Origin: Microthrixaceae bacterium
GTDB lineage: Bacteria > Actinomycetota > Acidimicrobiia > Acidimicrobiales > Acidimicrobilacustridaceae
Direction: 5' to 3'
NCBI GenBank assembly: GCA_947455015.1
Contig: CANGMY010000047.1
Span: forward strand, 1-8,731
Length of the DNA: 8,731 nt
The notes under the pieces were generated by a model. It was given only the letters and a program-made list of their open reading frames with translations. It had not been told where the DNA came from and did not search any database. Both the position numbers and the translations under genes were made by a program. Within the stretch, counting starts at the first letter, position 1; every line of letters starts with the position of its first letter. Below, in pieces: positions 1 to 4,955 of the stretch.

Positions 1-228
1 CTTCGTGCCCGGGGCTATCGCGCCGACATGGTCGAGGCCGATGAACCTCTCGGCGGTCGTATCCGCAAAGCCAAGTTGGAAAAACTTCCCTATGTGCTTG
101 TCATTGGCGACGACGACGTTGCGCACGCAACCGTCGGCGTGAATCCGCGTGGGGGAGAGGTGGAGCGGAACGTCTCGTTTGAGTCGTTCGTCGAACGCCT
201 CGCCGCTGACGTCGCTGGTCACTCGTAG
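1..228 (+). CDS. thrS: Threonyl-tRNA synthetase, C-terminal anticodon-binding end (5' truncated by window)
   Basis: This is the last 75 codons of threonyl-tRNA synthetase, which charges tRNA-Thr in the cytoplasm. The frame is open from base 1 and stops at TAG 226-228. The visible part matches the end of the class II HGTP anticodon-binding domain: LGGRIRKAKLEKLPYVLVIG, then a GDDDV turn, TVGVNPRGGEVERN, and a closing helix SFESFVERLAADV. The same block in E. coli ThrRS reads KIREHTLRRVPYMLVCGDKEV. The aminoacylation core lies upstream of the window. The next gene starts 3 bases after the stop, so the two are probably co-transcribed and translationally coupled. In mycobacteria thrS is also followed directly by a HIT-family gene, which supports the call. 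Confidence 0.93.
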   Translation, partial: LRARGYRADMVEADEPLGGRIRKAKLEKLPYVLVIGDDDVAHATVGVNPRGGEVERNVSFESFVERLAADVAGHS

Positions 229-231
229 CTC

Positions 232-756
232 ATGGCAGGCGCCCCTCATCTCGATCATCTTTGGGCTGGCTGGCGTTTGTCCTACATCACCGCCGTAACC
301 CAGCCCGATGACACCTCTCTTGACCCCGACGAAAACGGTTCATTGTTTGAGCGGGTTCTGGCACTTTCCGATGACGAAGGAATGGTTGTTCATCGTGGCG
401 CGACATGTTCGGTGCTGCTCAACGCGTATCCGTATACGAGCGGACATCTGCTTGTCGTACCGAATCGCGCTGTTGCTGAACTCGAGGGTCTGACCGATCA
501 AGAACTTGAAGAGATGTCGCATCTCTCAAGAGATGCGGTAATCGCGCTGAAGGGTGCATATCGGTGCGACGGAGTGAACGTTGGGCTGAATCTGGGTCGT
601 GCTGCCGGTGCAGGCGTTCCGGATCATCTGCATACGCACGTGCTTCCTCGTTGGGACGCCGACAGCAATTTCATGACGGCAGTGGCGTTGGCCCGAGTGC
701 TTCCCGAACCGCTCGACGCAACGCTGGAAAAGGTGCGGGCGGCCTGGCCCAGCTGA
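232..756 (+). CDS. HIT-family protein, Ap4A phosphorylase / ATP adenylyltransferase type
   Basis: A 174-residue histidine-triad protein. The triad H132-L-H134-T-H136-V-L (bases 625-645) carries the catalytic histidine, expected to be the middle one. The text just after it, PRWDADSNFMTAVA (N146-F147-M148), is characteristic of the subgroup containing M. tuberculosis Rv2613c, described as a diadenosine tetraphosphate phosphorylase. That enzyme splits Ap4A into ATP and ADP with phosphate. The N-terminal half has the usual HIT strands: CSVLLNAYPYTSGHLLVVP at about residues 56-74. The gene starts 3 bases after thrS; no clear Shine-Dalgarno site is visible, which fits translational coupling. Ap4A is a by-product of aminoacyl-tRNA synthetases, so the neighbourhood makes sense. 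The family is firm; phosphorylase rather than hydrolase activity is inferred from the subgroup. Confidence 0.9.
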   Translation: MAGAPHLDHLWAGWRLSYITAVTQPDDTSLDPDENGSLFERVLALSDDEGMVVHRGATCSVLLNAYPYTSGHLLVVPNRAVAELEGLTDQELEEMSHLSRDAVIALKGAYRCDGVNVGLNLGRAAGAGVPDHLHTHVLPRWDADSNFMTAVALARVLPEPLDATLEKVRAAWPS

Positions 757-865
757 AGGCGGGCGCGGGCGTGGTTTTGGTCACACCTGAGCGAAAAAGT
801 CCCGACTTCAGATGGCTTCCGACAAGAAAGTTCCTAAACGGGAACGTTCCGGTCATGAGAAGCGA

Positions 866-871
866 CAGAGT
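866..871 (+). promoter_or_regulatory. Possible -10 box for the Sco1 gene (leaderless)
   Basis: CAGAGT lies exactly 6 bases before the ATG at 878. It differs from the TANNNT consensus only in the first base, and the strongly conserved A2 and T6 are kept. The spacing equals that of three better candidates in this window. A GGAGG at 872-876 is only 1 base from the ATG, too close to act as a normal ribosome-binding site. A perfect palindrome GGAACGTTCC (841-850) would cover the -35 region. This is weak evidence, but it favours 878 over the upstream in-frame ATG at 812. Confidence 0.3.
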
Positions 872-877
872 GGAGGT

Positions 878-1540
878 ATGCGTCGTCCGCTACTAGTCGC
901 TTCTGCAACGTTGCTCGCACTTGCTCTCACGATGAGCGCGTGTTCTTCGGCAACGTCCTCGTCATCGCCGTCCACCGAACTCATCGCTCCTCGTGGCTAC
1001 CAGCCGACTCCCGTTCGCAAAACCGACACCGTTTCGCTGCCTGATTATGCGACCGATCCCAATGGTGTTGCCTTTCCGTTTAAGGCCTCGCCTAGCGACC
1101 TGCTCGTTGTGTATTTCGGCTATCTCACGTGTCCCGATATCTGCCCGGTAACGATGGCCGATCTCGCTGCGGGACTTGAAGAAGCCGGACCAACAGTTTC
1201 CGATCACGTCGAAGTTGCATTCGCAACGGTCGACATTGAACGCGACACCGGTCCTCGGATGGTCGACTACCTCACGCACTTTTTTCCGAATGCAAAGATC
1301 CACGCGCTCCGAGCAAGTGATTCCTTTCAGCTCTTCGGCGTAACCGATCGGTTCGGCGCGCAATGGCAGGTGGACGCGCACGAGCCAGGCGCCTCTACCT
1401 ACAGCGTTGCGCATTCAGGTCTGACCTTTGTTGTCGACGACAAAGGTCAGTTGGTGTGGGAATGGCCCTTCGGTACGACAGGACCTGAAGTTGCTGCCAC
1501 ACTCAATCAACTCATGGACACGGTGTACCCGAAGTCCTAA
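878..1540 (+). CDS. Sco1/SenC family copper-chaperone lipoprotein
   Basis: A 220-residue exported Sco protein. These thioredoxin-fold proteins bind copper or reduce cysteines to assemble the CuA centre of cytochrome c oxidase. Residues 1-22 form a lipoprotein signal: MRRP, a hydrophobic stretch, then M-S-A-C22 as lipobox, followed by a Ser/Thr-rich tether. The metal site is intact: C85-P-D-I-C89-P is the CxxxCP motif (bases 1130-1147) and H179 in VAHSGLTF is the third ligand. The VDIERDTG segment matches the family's DPERDTP loop. An in-frame ATG at 812 would add 22 charged residues before the signal peptide; 878 is preferred because it puts Arg-Arg next to the hydrophobic core. It stands just ahead of a PCuAC gene, the usual partner in CuA loading. 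Some Sco proteins act mainly as thiol reductases, so the exact role is inferred. Confidence 0.9.
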   Translation: MRRPLLVASATLLALALTMSACSSATSSSSPSTELIAPRGYQPTPVRKTDTVSLPDYATDPNGVAFPFKASPSDLLVVYFGYLTCPDICPVTMADLAAGLEEAGPTVSDHVEVAFATVDIERDTGPRMVDYLTHFFPNAKIHALRASDSFQLFGVTDRFGAQWQVDAHEPGASTYSVAHSGLTFVVDDKGQLVWEWPFGTTGPEVAATLNQLMDTVYPKS

Positions 1541-1557
1541 GGCTGGAAATTCCAGTC
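1541..1557. other. Short dyad between the Sco1 and PCuAC genes
   Basis: Directly after the Sco1 stop codon lies CTGGAAATTCCAG (1543-1555), a perfect 6+1+6 inverted repeat. It can extend to 1541-1557 with one G-U pair. There is no T tract. A run of nine C (1574-1582) follows before the next gene's ribosome-binding site. It could be a weak RNA hairpin tuning the two genes or an operator half-site; nothing decides between these. Confidence 0.3.
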
Positions 1558-1585
1558 AGAGCAGTCGATCCAACCCCCCCCCTAT

Positions 1586-1590
1586 GGAGA
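1586..1590 (+). promoter_or_regulatory. Ribosome-binding site of the PCuAC gene
   Basis: GGAGA with about 5 bases to the ATG at 1595. This is the clearest Shine-Dalgarno site in the window and supports that start. Most other genes here lack one. Confidence 0.65.
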
Positions 1591-1594
1591 CACG

Positions 1595-2149
1595 ATGACC
1601 CCCCGCTTTCTTTCTCGCCCAATGGCGCTCGTCGCGCTTGCCCTTTTTGCTGGATCGGCACTCGTTGCCTCGGCCTGTTCAAGTTCGGGGTCCTCATCGT
1701 CCACGTTCAAAGGTAGGGACATCGTTGTGAGCAACGTGTGGGCGCGCGAGTCAGCTGGCGCAGCAGACAACGGCGCGGTGTATCTCACGATCGAAAACAC
1801 ATCGGGAACAGTCGACAAGTTGTTCTCCGCCTCGGTGCCGCAAGCATTCGCGAAGAGCGCGTCGATTCACGAAATGGTGATGGCCGACGGAACGACAGCG
1901 ACCACGATGGCAGGGGACTCATCGAGTTCCACCACCATGGGATCTGGTTCCGCTTCGATGATGTCCATGAAGGAAGTTGCCTCGGTGACGATTCCGGCAA
2001 ATGGCTCGGTCACCTTTGCGCCAGGTGGCGAGCACATCATGCTGACGGGTCTCGCTGCGCCGCTGAAGAACGGTCAGAAGTTCGACCTCAATCTCGGATT
2101 TCTTAATGGTGGCGTGATCAAAGTGACCGCCACGGTCAAGGCTTCCTGA
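1595..2149 (+). CDS. PCuAC-family (DUF461) periplasmic/surface copper chaperone lipoprotein with Met-rich insert
   Basis: A 184-residue exported copper chaperone. PCuAC proteins carry Cu(I) to the CuA site of cytochrome oxidase, alone or with Sco. The signal peptide ends in L-V-A-S-A-C28, a slightly loose lipobox, followed by a Ser-rich tether. The cupredoxin-like domain begins near residue 41 (DIVVSNVWARES; AVYLTIEN). Copper ligands: H92-E-M94, then M125, then H147-I-M149. M125 and H147 are separated by 21 residues, exactly as in the family motif MX21HXM. The gap between M94 and M125 is 30 instead of about 8-10, because of a Ser/Thr/Met-rich insert (about residues 100-123) with extra Met at 105, 115, 122 and 123. 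GGAGA at 1586-1590 is a good ribosome-binding site 5 bases upstream and fixes the start. It follows the Sco1 gene by 54 bases, probably in the same transcript. Confidence 0.9.
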   Translation: MTPRFLSRPMALVALALFAGSALVASACSSSGSSSSTFKGRDIVVSNVWARESAGAADNGAVYLTIENTSGTVDKLFSASVPQAFAKSASIHEMVMADGTTATTMAGDSSSSTTMGSGSASMMSMKEVASVTIPANGSVTFAPGGEHIMLTGLAAPLKNGQKFDLNLGFLNGGVIKVTATVKAS

Positions 2150-2159
2150 TCGTGGGTGT

Positions 2160-2190
2160 GCGACCGTGGCCTCTTGAGGGCTACGGTCGC
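2160..2190 (+). terminator. Stem-loop after the copper-chaperone genes
   Basis: CGACCGT (2161-2167) pairs perfectly with ACGGTCG (2183-2189). The stem continues through one G-U pair into GCC/GGC, and G2160 pairs with C2190, giving about 11 pairs with a loop of 5-7 bases. It starts 11 bases after the PCuAC stop codon. There is no run of T behind it, so a classical rho-independent terminator is not shown; U-less hairpins have been proposed as terminators in actinobacteria. It ends 5 bases before the next ATG (2196), so it could also hide the start of that gene. Confidence 0.4.
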
Positions 2191-2195
2191 TCCCG

Positions 2196-2729
2196 ATGTC
2201 TGACATGAACGACGCCGACGATTCCGCTTCAACAACTCCGCTGAACGACGCCGAGATTCGTGACGCGCTGCCCGAAGATCTCAACGCTGCGGGCTTTGTC
2301 GGTCCCTATCTCTTCCCGAACAACAACCGTCGTCGTGTTCCCGCGTATCTCTACTGGGCCATTTCGGCGGTCTGCATCCTGATTTGGGTTCTGCGCAGCG
2401 GCAGTGATCCGGTGCTCATCAACCAGGGCGTCCTTATTGCGGCGATCGTTCTCGCATTGATCGGTCTCTACAGTTTTGTCGCCGGCTGGAACTTGAAGAT
2501 CGATGAAAGCGACGCACTCGTTGCTGCCACCAAGCAGGTGGGTTTCCCCGTTGGTCACGCATCGGCGCAAATGGGTTGGCGCGGACTTCTCAGCCGCCCG
2601 ACATGGCGCATCCTTCTGTACAGCGCTGAAGATCCACCCGAAAAGCGCGGGCTTGTTCTCGTCGACGGCGTCGATGGTTCAGTCGTGGAATGGTTCGTCG
2701 AAGACAATCCCGAAGACTGGGCTGAGTAG
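2196..2729 (+). CDS. Conserved-looking membrane protein with two helices, function unknown
   Basis: A 177-residue protein I do not recognise as a named family. Layout: an acidic cytoplasmic N-terminus (residues 1-30), a short loop GPYLFPNNNRRR, a first membrane helix at about 49-66, a second at about 73-97, and an 80-residue soluble C-terminal domain ending in an acidic tail (VEWFVEDNPEDWAE). The C-terminal part has Trp and Arg pairs (GWRGLLSRPTWRILLYS) and a VLVDGVDGSVVEWF strand pair, suggesting a small beta domain on the inner face. Two ATGs (2196 and 2205) are possible; the first is listed. No clear ribosome-binding site is seen because the preceding stem-loop occupies that space. It is convergent with the minus-strand gene that ends 23 bases away. 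Confidence 0.72.
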   Translation: MSDMNDADDSASTTPLNDAEIRDALPEDLNAAGFVGPYLFPNNNRRRVPAYLYWAISAVCILIWVLRSGSDPVLINQGVLIAAIVLALIGLYSFVAGWNLKIDESDALVAATKQVGFPVGHASAQMGWRGLLSRPTWRILLYSAEDPPEKRGLVLVDGVDGSVVEWFVEDNPEDWAE

Positions 2730-2752
2730 AGCCTCGAGTTCGGCGATTCTCT

Positions 2753-3241
2753 TTAGTCGAGCGATGCGATGATGCTCTCGACCTGCGAGAGCGCATCGAC
2801 ACCAACAGCAACGCCTTCTCGTAAGAGGTCGAGCGCGCTTACGCGGACCTCGCCGACCATGCCGTTGCGCGACCAGTCGCGACCTTTGATTGATTCGGCC
2901 AAATCGGCAAGCGAGGTCACACGGACGGAGAACTGTTCCACGACCGCGTCGCTGGGCTCGTTCGTCGACAATTCGACAGAACGAAGTTGGCGATTGGTGA
3001 CGGCGGGGTGAAGGGGAGCGTCCTCGATCTTCGAGACATCGCTCAACCCTTTCTCGAGCACAGCGAGGGTGGCAGTTGCTCCGAGAATGGCCTCGACGGC
3101 AGAAACCCCATCGGCACCCAGTTGATGGGCCCGGCCTTCGGTGACCTCGTCAACCACACCAAGGGCAGCGTTCACCCGTCGGGGGAGGGTGCGCAGGGCC
3201 ACCACGGCATCGCCGGGCATGAGGGTCGAGTAGTCAGTCAT
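2753..3241 (-). CDS. Helical protein of unknown function, possibly a degenerate DinB-like protein
   Basis: A 162-residue, almost entirely helical soluble protein on the minus strand, with no signal peptide or membrane segment. I do not recognise a named family. The C-terminal third (GRDWSRNGMVGEVRVSALDL, then LREGVAVGVDALSQVE) resembles the closing helices of DinB / maleylpyruvate-isomerase-like four-helix proteins. In those, a DW-R-x-G turn is followed by a helix with metal-binding histidines (HxxHHLxDVE). Here the histidine positions are Gly/Val/Asp/Ala, so if the resemblance is real the metal site is lost. The start at 3241 is supported by a well-formed promoter whose -10 box lies 6 bases upstream, with no leader. 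It is the only minus-strand gene here and is divergent from pgsA, with 57 bases between the two start codons. Coding status is good; the family suggestion is low confidence. Confidence 0.75.
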   Translation of the reverse strand: MTDYSTLMPGDAVVALRTLPRRVNAALGVVDEVTEGRAHQLGADGVSAVEAILGATATLAVLEKGLSDVSKIEDAPLHPAVTNRQLRSVELSTNEPSDAVVEQFSVRVTSLADLAESIKGRDWSRNGMVGEVRVSALDLLREGVAVGVDALSQVESIIASLD

Positions 3242-3247
3242 TGCTGC

Positions 3248-3275
3248 AGATTAGGGGCGTGCCGGGGTGGGTCAA
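3248..3275 (-). promoter_or_regulatory. Leaderless promoter of the minus-strand gene
   Basis: Read on the minus strand: TTGACC (complement of 3270-3275), a 16-base spacer, TAATCT (complement of 3248-3253), 6 bases, then ATG (complement of 3239-3241). Both boxes are close to the housekeeping sigma consensus. The predicted start of transcription falls on the A of the ATG, so the mRNA would have no 5' leader. Confidence 0.65.
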
Positions 3276-3286
3276 GGGCCCACTGC

Positions 3287-3292
3287 TAGCCT
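3287..3292 (+). promoter_or_regulatory. -10 box of a leaderless promoter for the PI-phosphate synthase operon
   Basis: TAGCCT is followed by 6 bases and then the GTG start at 3299, so transcription would begin at or next to the start codon. No convincing -35 box is seen at the right distance; that stretch is G-rich (3261-3270). The site shares its 57-base intergenic space with the oppositely directed promoter of the minus-strand gene, so the two may interfere or share a regulator. Confidence 0.55.
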
Positions 3293-3298
3293 TTCTCT

Positions 3299-3991
3299 GT
3301 GCTTGACGGTCGTTGGCGAACCAATATCGAAAAAGGCTTGAAGCCAGTTGGAGCGAAATTGCTCAAGCTGGGTTTCAGCGCCGATCGTCTGACCGCACTT
3401 GGCGTTGTCATGTCGGCGTGTGCCGCTGTCGCCATTGCAAGCGGCTTCTTGCCCCTTGGCCTTCTCCTGCTCGTGCTCACCGGTCTGCCCGATGCGCTCG
3501 ATGGTGCAGTCGCCAAAGCGGCGGGTACCGCCGGTCCTCGTGGCGCCTTCTTCGACTCGGTCGCCGATCGGGTCTCCGACACCATGCTCCTGGGCGGTGT
3601 CGCCTGGTATCTGGCCGACACTCACGGTGGGCTCATGCCGCTTCTGCCGATGGCAGTGCTCGGCGCTTCGCTCATCATCTCCTACGAGCGGGCCAAGGCC
3701 GAAGCGCTCGGCTTCAATGCCAAGGGCGGAGTCATGGAGCGCGCAGAGCGGGTCATCCTCCTTGGCCTCGGCCTCCTCTTCCCCGTTCTCCTGATCCCCA
3801 TTCTCTGGATCATGCTGGTTCTCACGATCGTTACTGCTGTCCAGCGCTTCGCGAAGGTGTGGCGTCAGGCATCACAGGAACGTCCCGTCGTTGCACCAAC
3901 TCGCCGTGCGTCTCGTCGCCGTGCCGCCCGCGTAACACGCGCTGGTTCGTCACAGTGGCGTCAGAACCTTCAGGCGCGTCGACGCCGTTAG
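3299..3991 (+). CDS. pgsA: CDP-alcohol phosphatidyltransferase, probable phosphatidylinositol-phosphate synthase
   Basis: A 230-residue integral membrane enzyme. In actinobacteria this type joins CDP-diacylglycerol and inositol-1-phosphate to give PI-phosphate, the precursor of PI and PIMs. The family signature is present from D65: D65-x2-D68-G69-x2-A72-K73-x8-G82-x3-D86-x3-D90, with all four Asp that bind the metals. The usual A-R is A72-K73. The inositol-phosphate side reads S128-Y-E-R-A-K-A-E135 and GGVMERAER151, aligning with SYIKARAE and GGFIERPER in M. tuberculosis PgsA1. VQRFAKVW near the end also matches. The start is a GTG 6 bases after a -10 box. The last ~40 residues form a strongly basic Arg-rich tail. 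It leads the acyltransferase-PimA operon. Substrate choice (inositol phosphate rather than glycerol phosphate) is inferred from this context and the alignment. Confidence 0.88.
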   Translation: MLDGRWRTNIEKGLKPVGAKLLKLGFSADRLTALGVVMSACAAVAIASGFLPLGLLLLVLTGLPDALDGAVAKAAGTAGPRGAFFDSVADRVSDTMLLGGVAWYLADTHGGLMPLLPMAVLGASLIISYERAKAEALGFNAKGGVMERAERVILLGLGLLFPVLLIPILWIMLVLTIVTAVQRFAKVWRQASQERPVVAPTRRASRRRAARVTRAGSSQWRQNLQARRRR

Positions 3992-3997
3992 GCGCTC

Positions 3998-4954
3998 ATG
4001 GCGCTTGATCCGGTCACCGCGGCCTATCGCGCGGGCGCAGCATTCTCGCGGTCTGTGCCGCGTCCAGTTGCTGAACTCACCGCGAAAGGTCTGAGCCGAG
4101 TCGCGGCATCGGTCTCGAAGGAACGACGAATGCTGGTTGCACGTCACCTTCATCGCGCCGATCCCACGCTTGAAGGCAAAGCGCTCGACCGTGCGGTCGA
4201 CGCAACGTTCGACAGTTATGCGCGCTACTGGGTCGATTCCTTTCGTCTTCCGCAGTTATCTCCGGAAGAAGTCGACTTCGGTTTTTCGCTCGACAATTTT
4301 GCCCATATCGCAGATGCGCGCGCAGCCGGCAAGGGCGCAATCGTCGTACTCCCGCATCTCGGTGGATGGGAATGGGCTGGTTTCTGGATGACGCAGGTGA
4401 TGAAAGTTCCCGTCACTGTTGCTGTCGAACCGGTTGAGCCTCCTGCGTTATTCGAATTCTTCGCGGAGTTTCGTCGCAAACTCGGGATGAACATTGTCCC
4501 GCTCGGCCCTGACGCTGGTCGCGAGATTTTGCAGGCCCTCAAGGCGAACCACATCGTGTGTTTGCTTGCCGATCGCGACATTGTTGGCGACGGCATCGAA
4601 CTTGAATTCTTTGGCGAGACGACAACGATTCCCGCCGGCCCTGCCACATTGGCGTTGCGCACAGGCGCTGCATTGATTCCCGGTGCGGTCTACTTCGAAG
4701 GTCGAACAGGTCATCTCGCGGTCGTCCAACCGCCAATGGAAGTTGTCCGCGAAGGACGCCTTCGTGACGATGTTCGGCGAGTGACGATTGAACTGGCAGG
4801 ACATCTCGAGGGCCTGATTCGTCGGGCGCCGCAGCAGTGGCATCTTCAGCAGCCCAACTGGCCGAGCGATTACGCCGAACTTGAACGAATCGGTAAACCG
4901 CATCCTCGCCCGCAACATGGCCCCGCATCGCTTGCCGCGCGCGGTGGAAACTGA
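3998..4954 (+). CDS. patA: Lipid A lauroyltransferase-like acyltransferase, probable PIM acyltransferase (PatA type)
   Basis: A 318-residue acyltransferase of the LpxL/HtrB superfamily. In mycobacteria the gene at this place (Rv2611c, PatA) moves a palmitoyl group from acyl-CoA to the mannose of PIM1/PIM2 at the inner face of the membrane. The catalytic HX4E motif is H120-L-G-G-W-E125 after a VVLPHLGGWEWAG strand. A second block, LADRDIVGDG (D192-R-D194) with E201 and EFFGE207, matches the ADRD...FFGE region of the family. E201 may be the acidic partner of His, as reported for a Glu near residue 200 in M. smegmatis PatA. The N-terminus has a moderately hydrophobic segment but no clear transmembrane helix. 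It starts 6 bases after pgsA and ends 1 base before pimA, so the three are one transcript. The acceptor is inferred from this placement. Confidence 0.88.
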   Translation: MALDPVTAAYRAGAAFSRSVPRPVAELTAKGLSRVAASVSKERRMLVARHLHRADPTLEGKALDRAVDATFDSYARYWVDSFRLPQLSPEEVDFGFSLDNFAHIADARAAGKGAIVVLPHLGGWEWAGFWMTQVMKVPVTVAVEPVEPPALFEFFAEFRRKLGMNIVPLGPDAGREILQALKANHIVCLLADRDIVGDGIELEFFGETTTIPAGPATLALRTGAALIPGAVYFEGRTGHLAVVQPPMEVVREGRLRDDVRRVTIELAGHLEGLIRRAPQQWHLQQPNWPSDYAELERIGKPHPRPQHGPASLAARGGN

Positions 4955-4955
4955 C

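Noticed and set aside
812..877. Upstream ATG (812) as the start of the Sco1 gene
   Set aside because: It would place 22 charged residues before a normal lipoprotein signal peptide, with no ribosome-binding site or -10 box at the right distance. It cannot be fully excluded.
1574..1582. Run of nine C as a possible phase-variation tract
   Set aside because: It lies outside coding sequence and 3 bases before the ribosome-binding site. A length effect on expression is possible, but nothing here shows variation.
2730..2752. Bidirectional terminator between the two convergent genes
   Set aside because: The 23-base gap contains CTCGAG but no convincing stem-loop with flanking A/T tracts.
3313..4008. 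Long plus-strand frame of 231 codons overlapping pgsA in another frame
   Set aside because: The product is Arg/Ser/His-rich without motifs, while the 3299-3991 frame holds the full CDP-alcohol phosphatidyltransferase signature.
4881..4955. Upstream ATG (4881) as the start of pimA
   Set aside because: PimA homology begins at MRIGIVCPYS (4956), and the longer form would overlap the acyltransferase by 74 bases.
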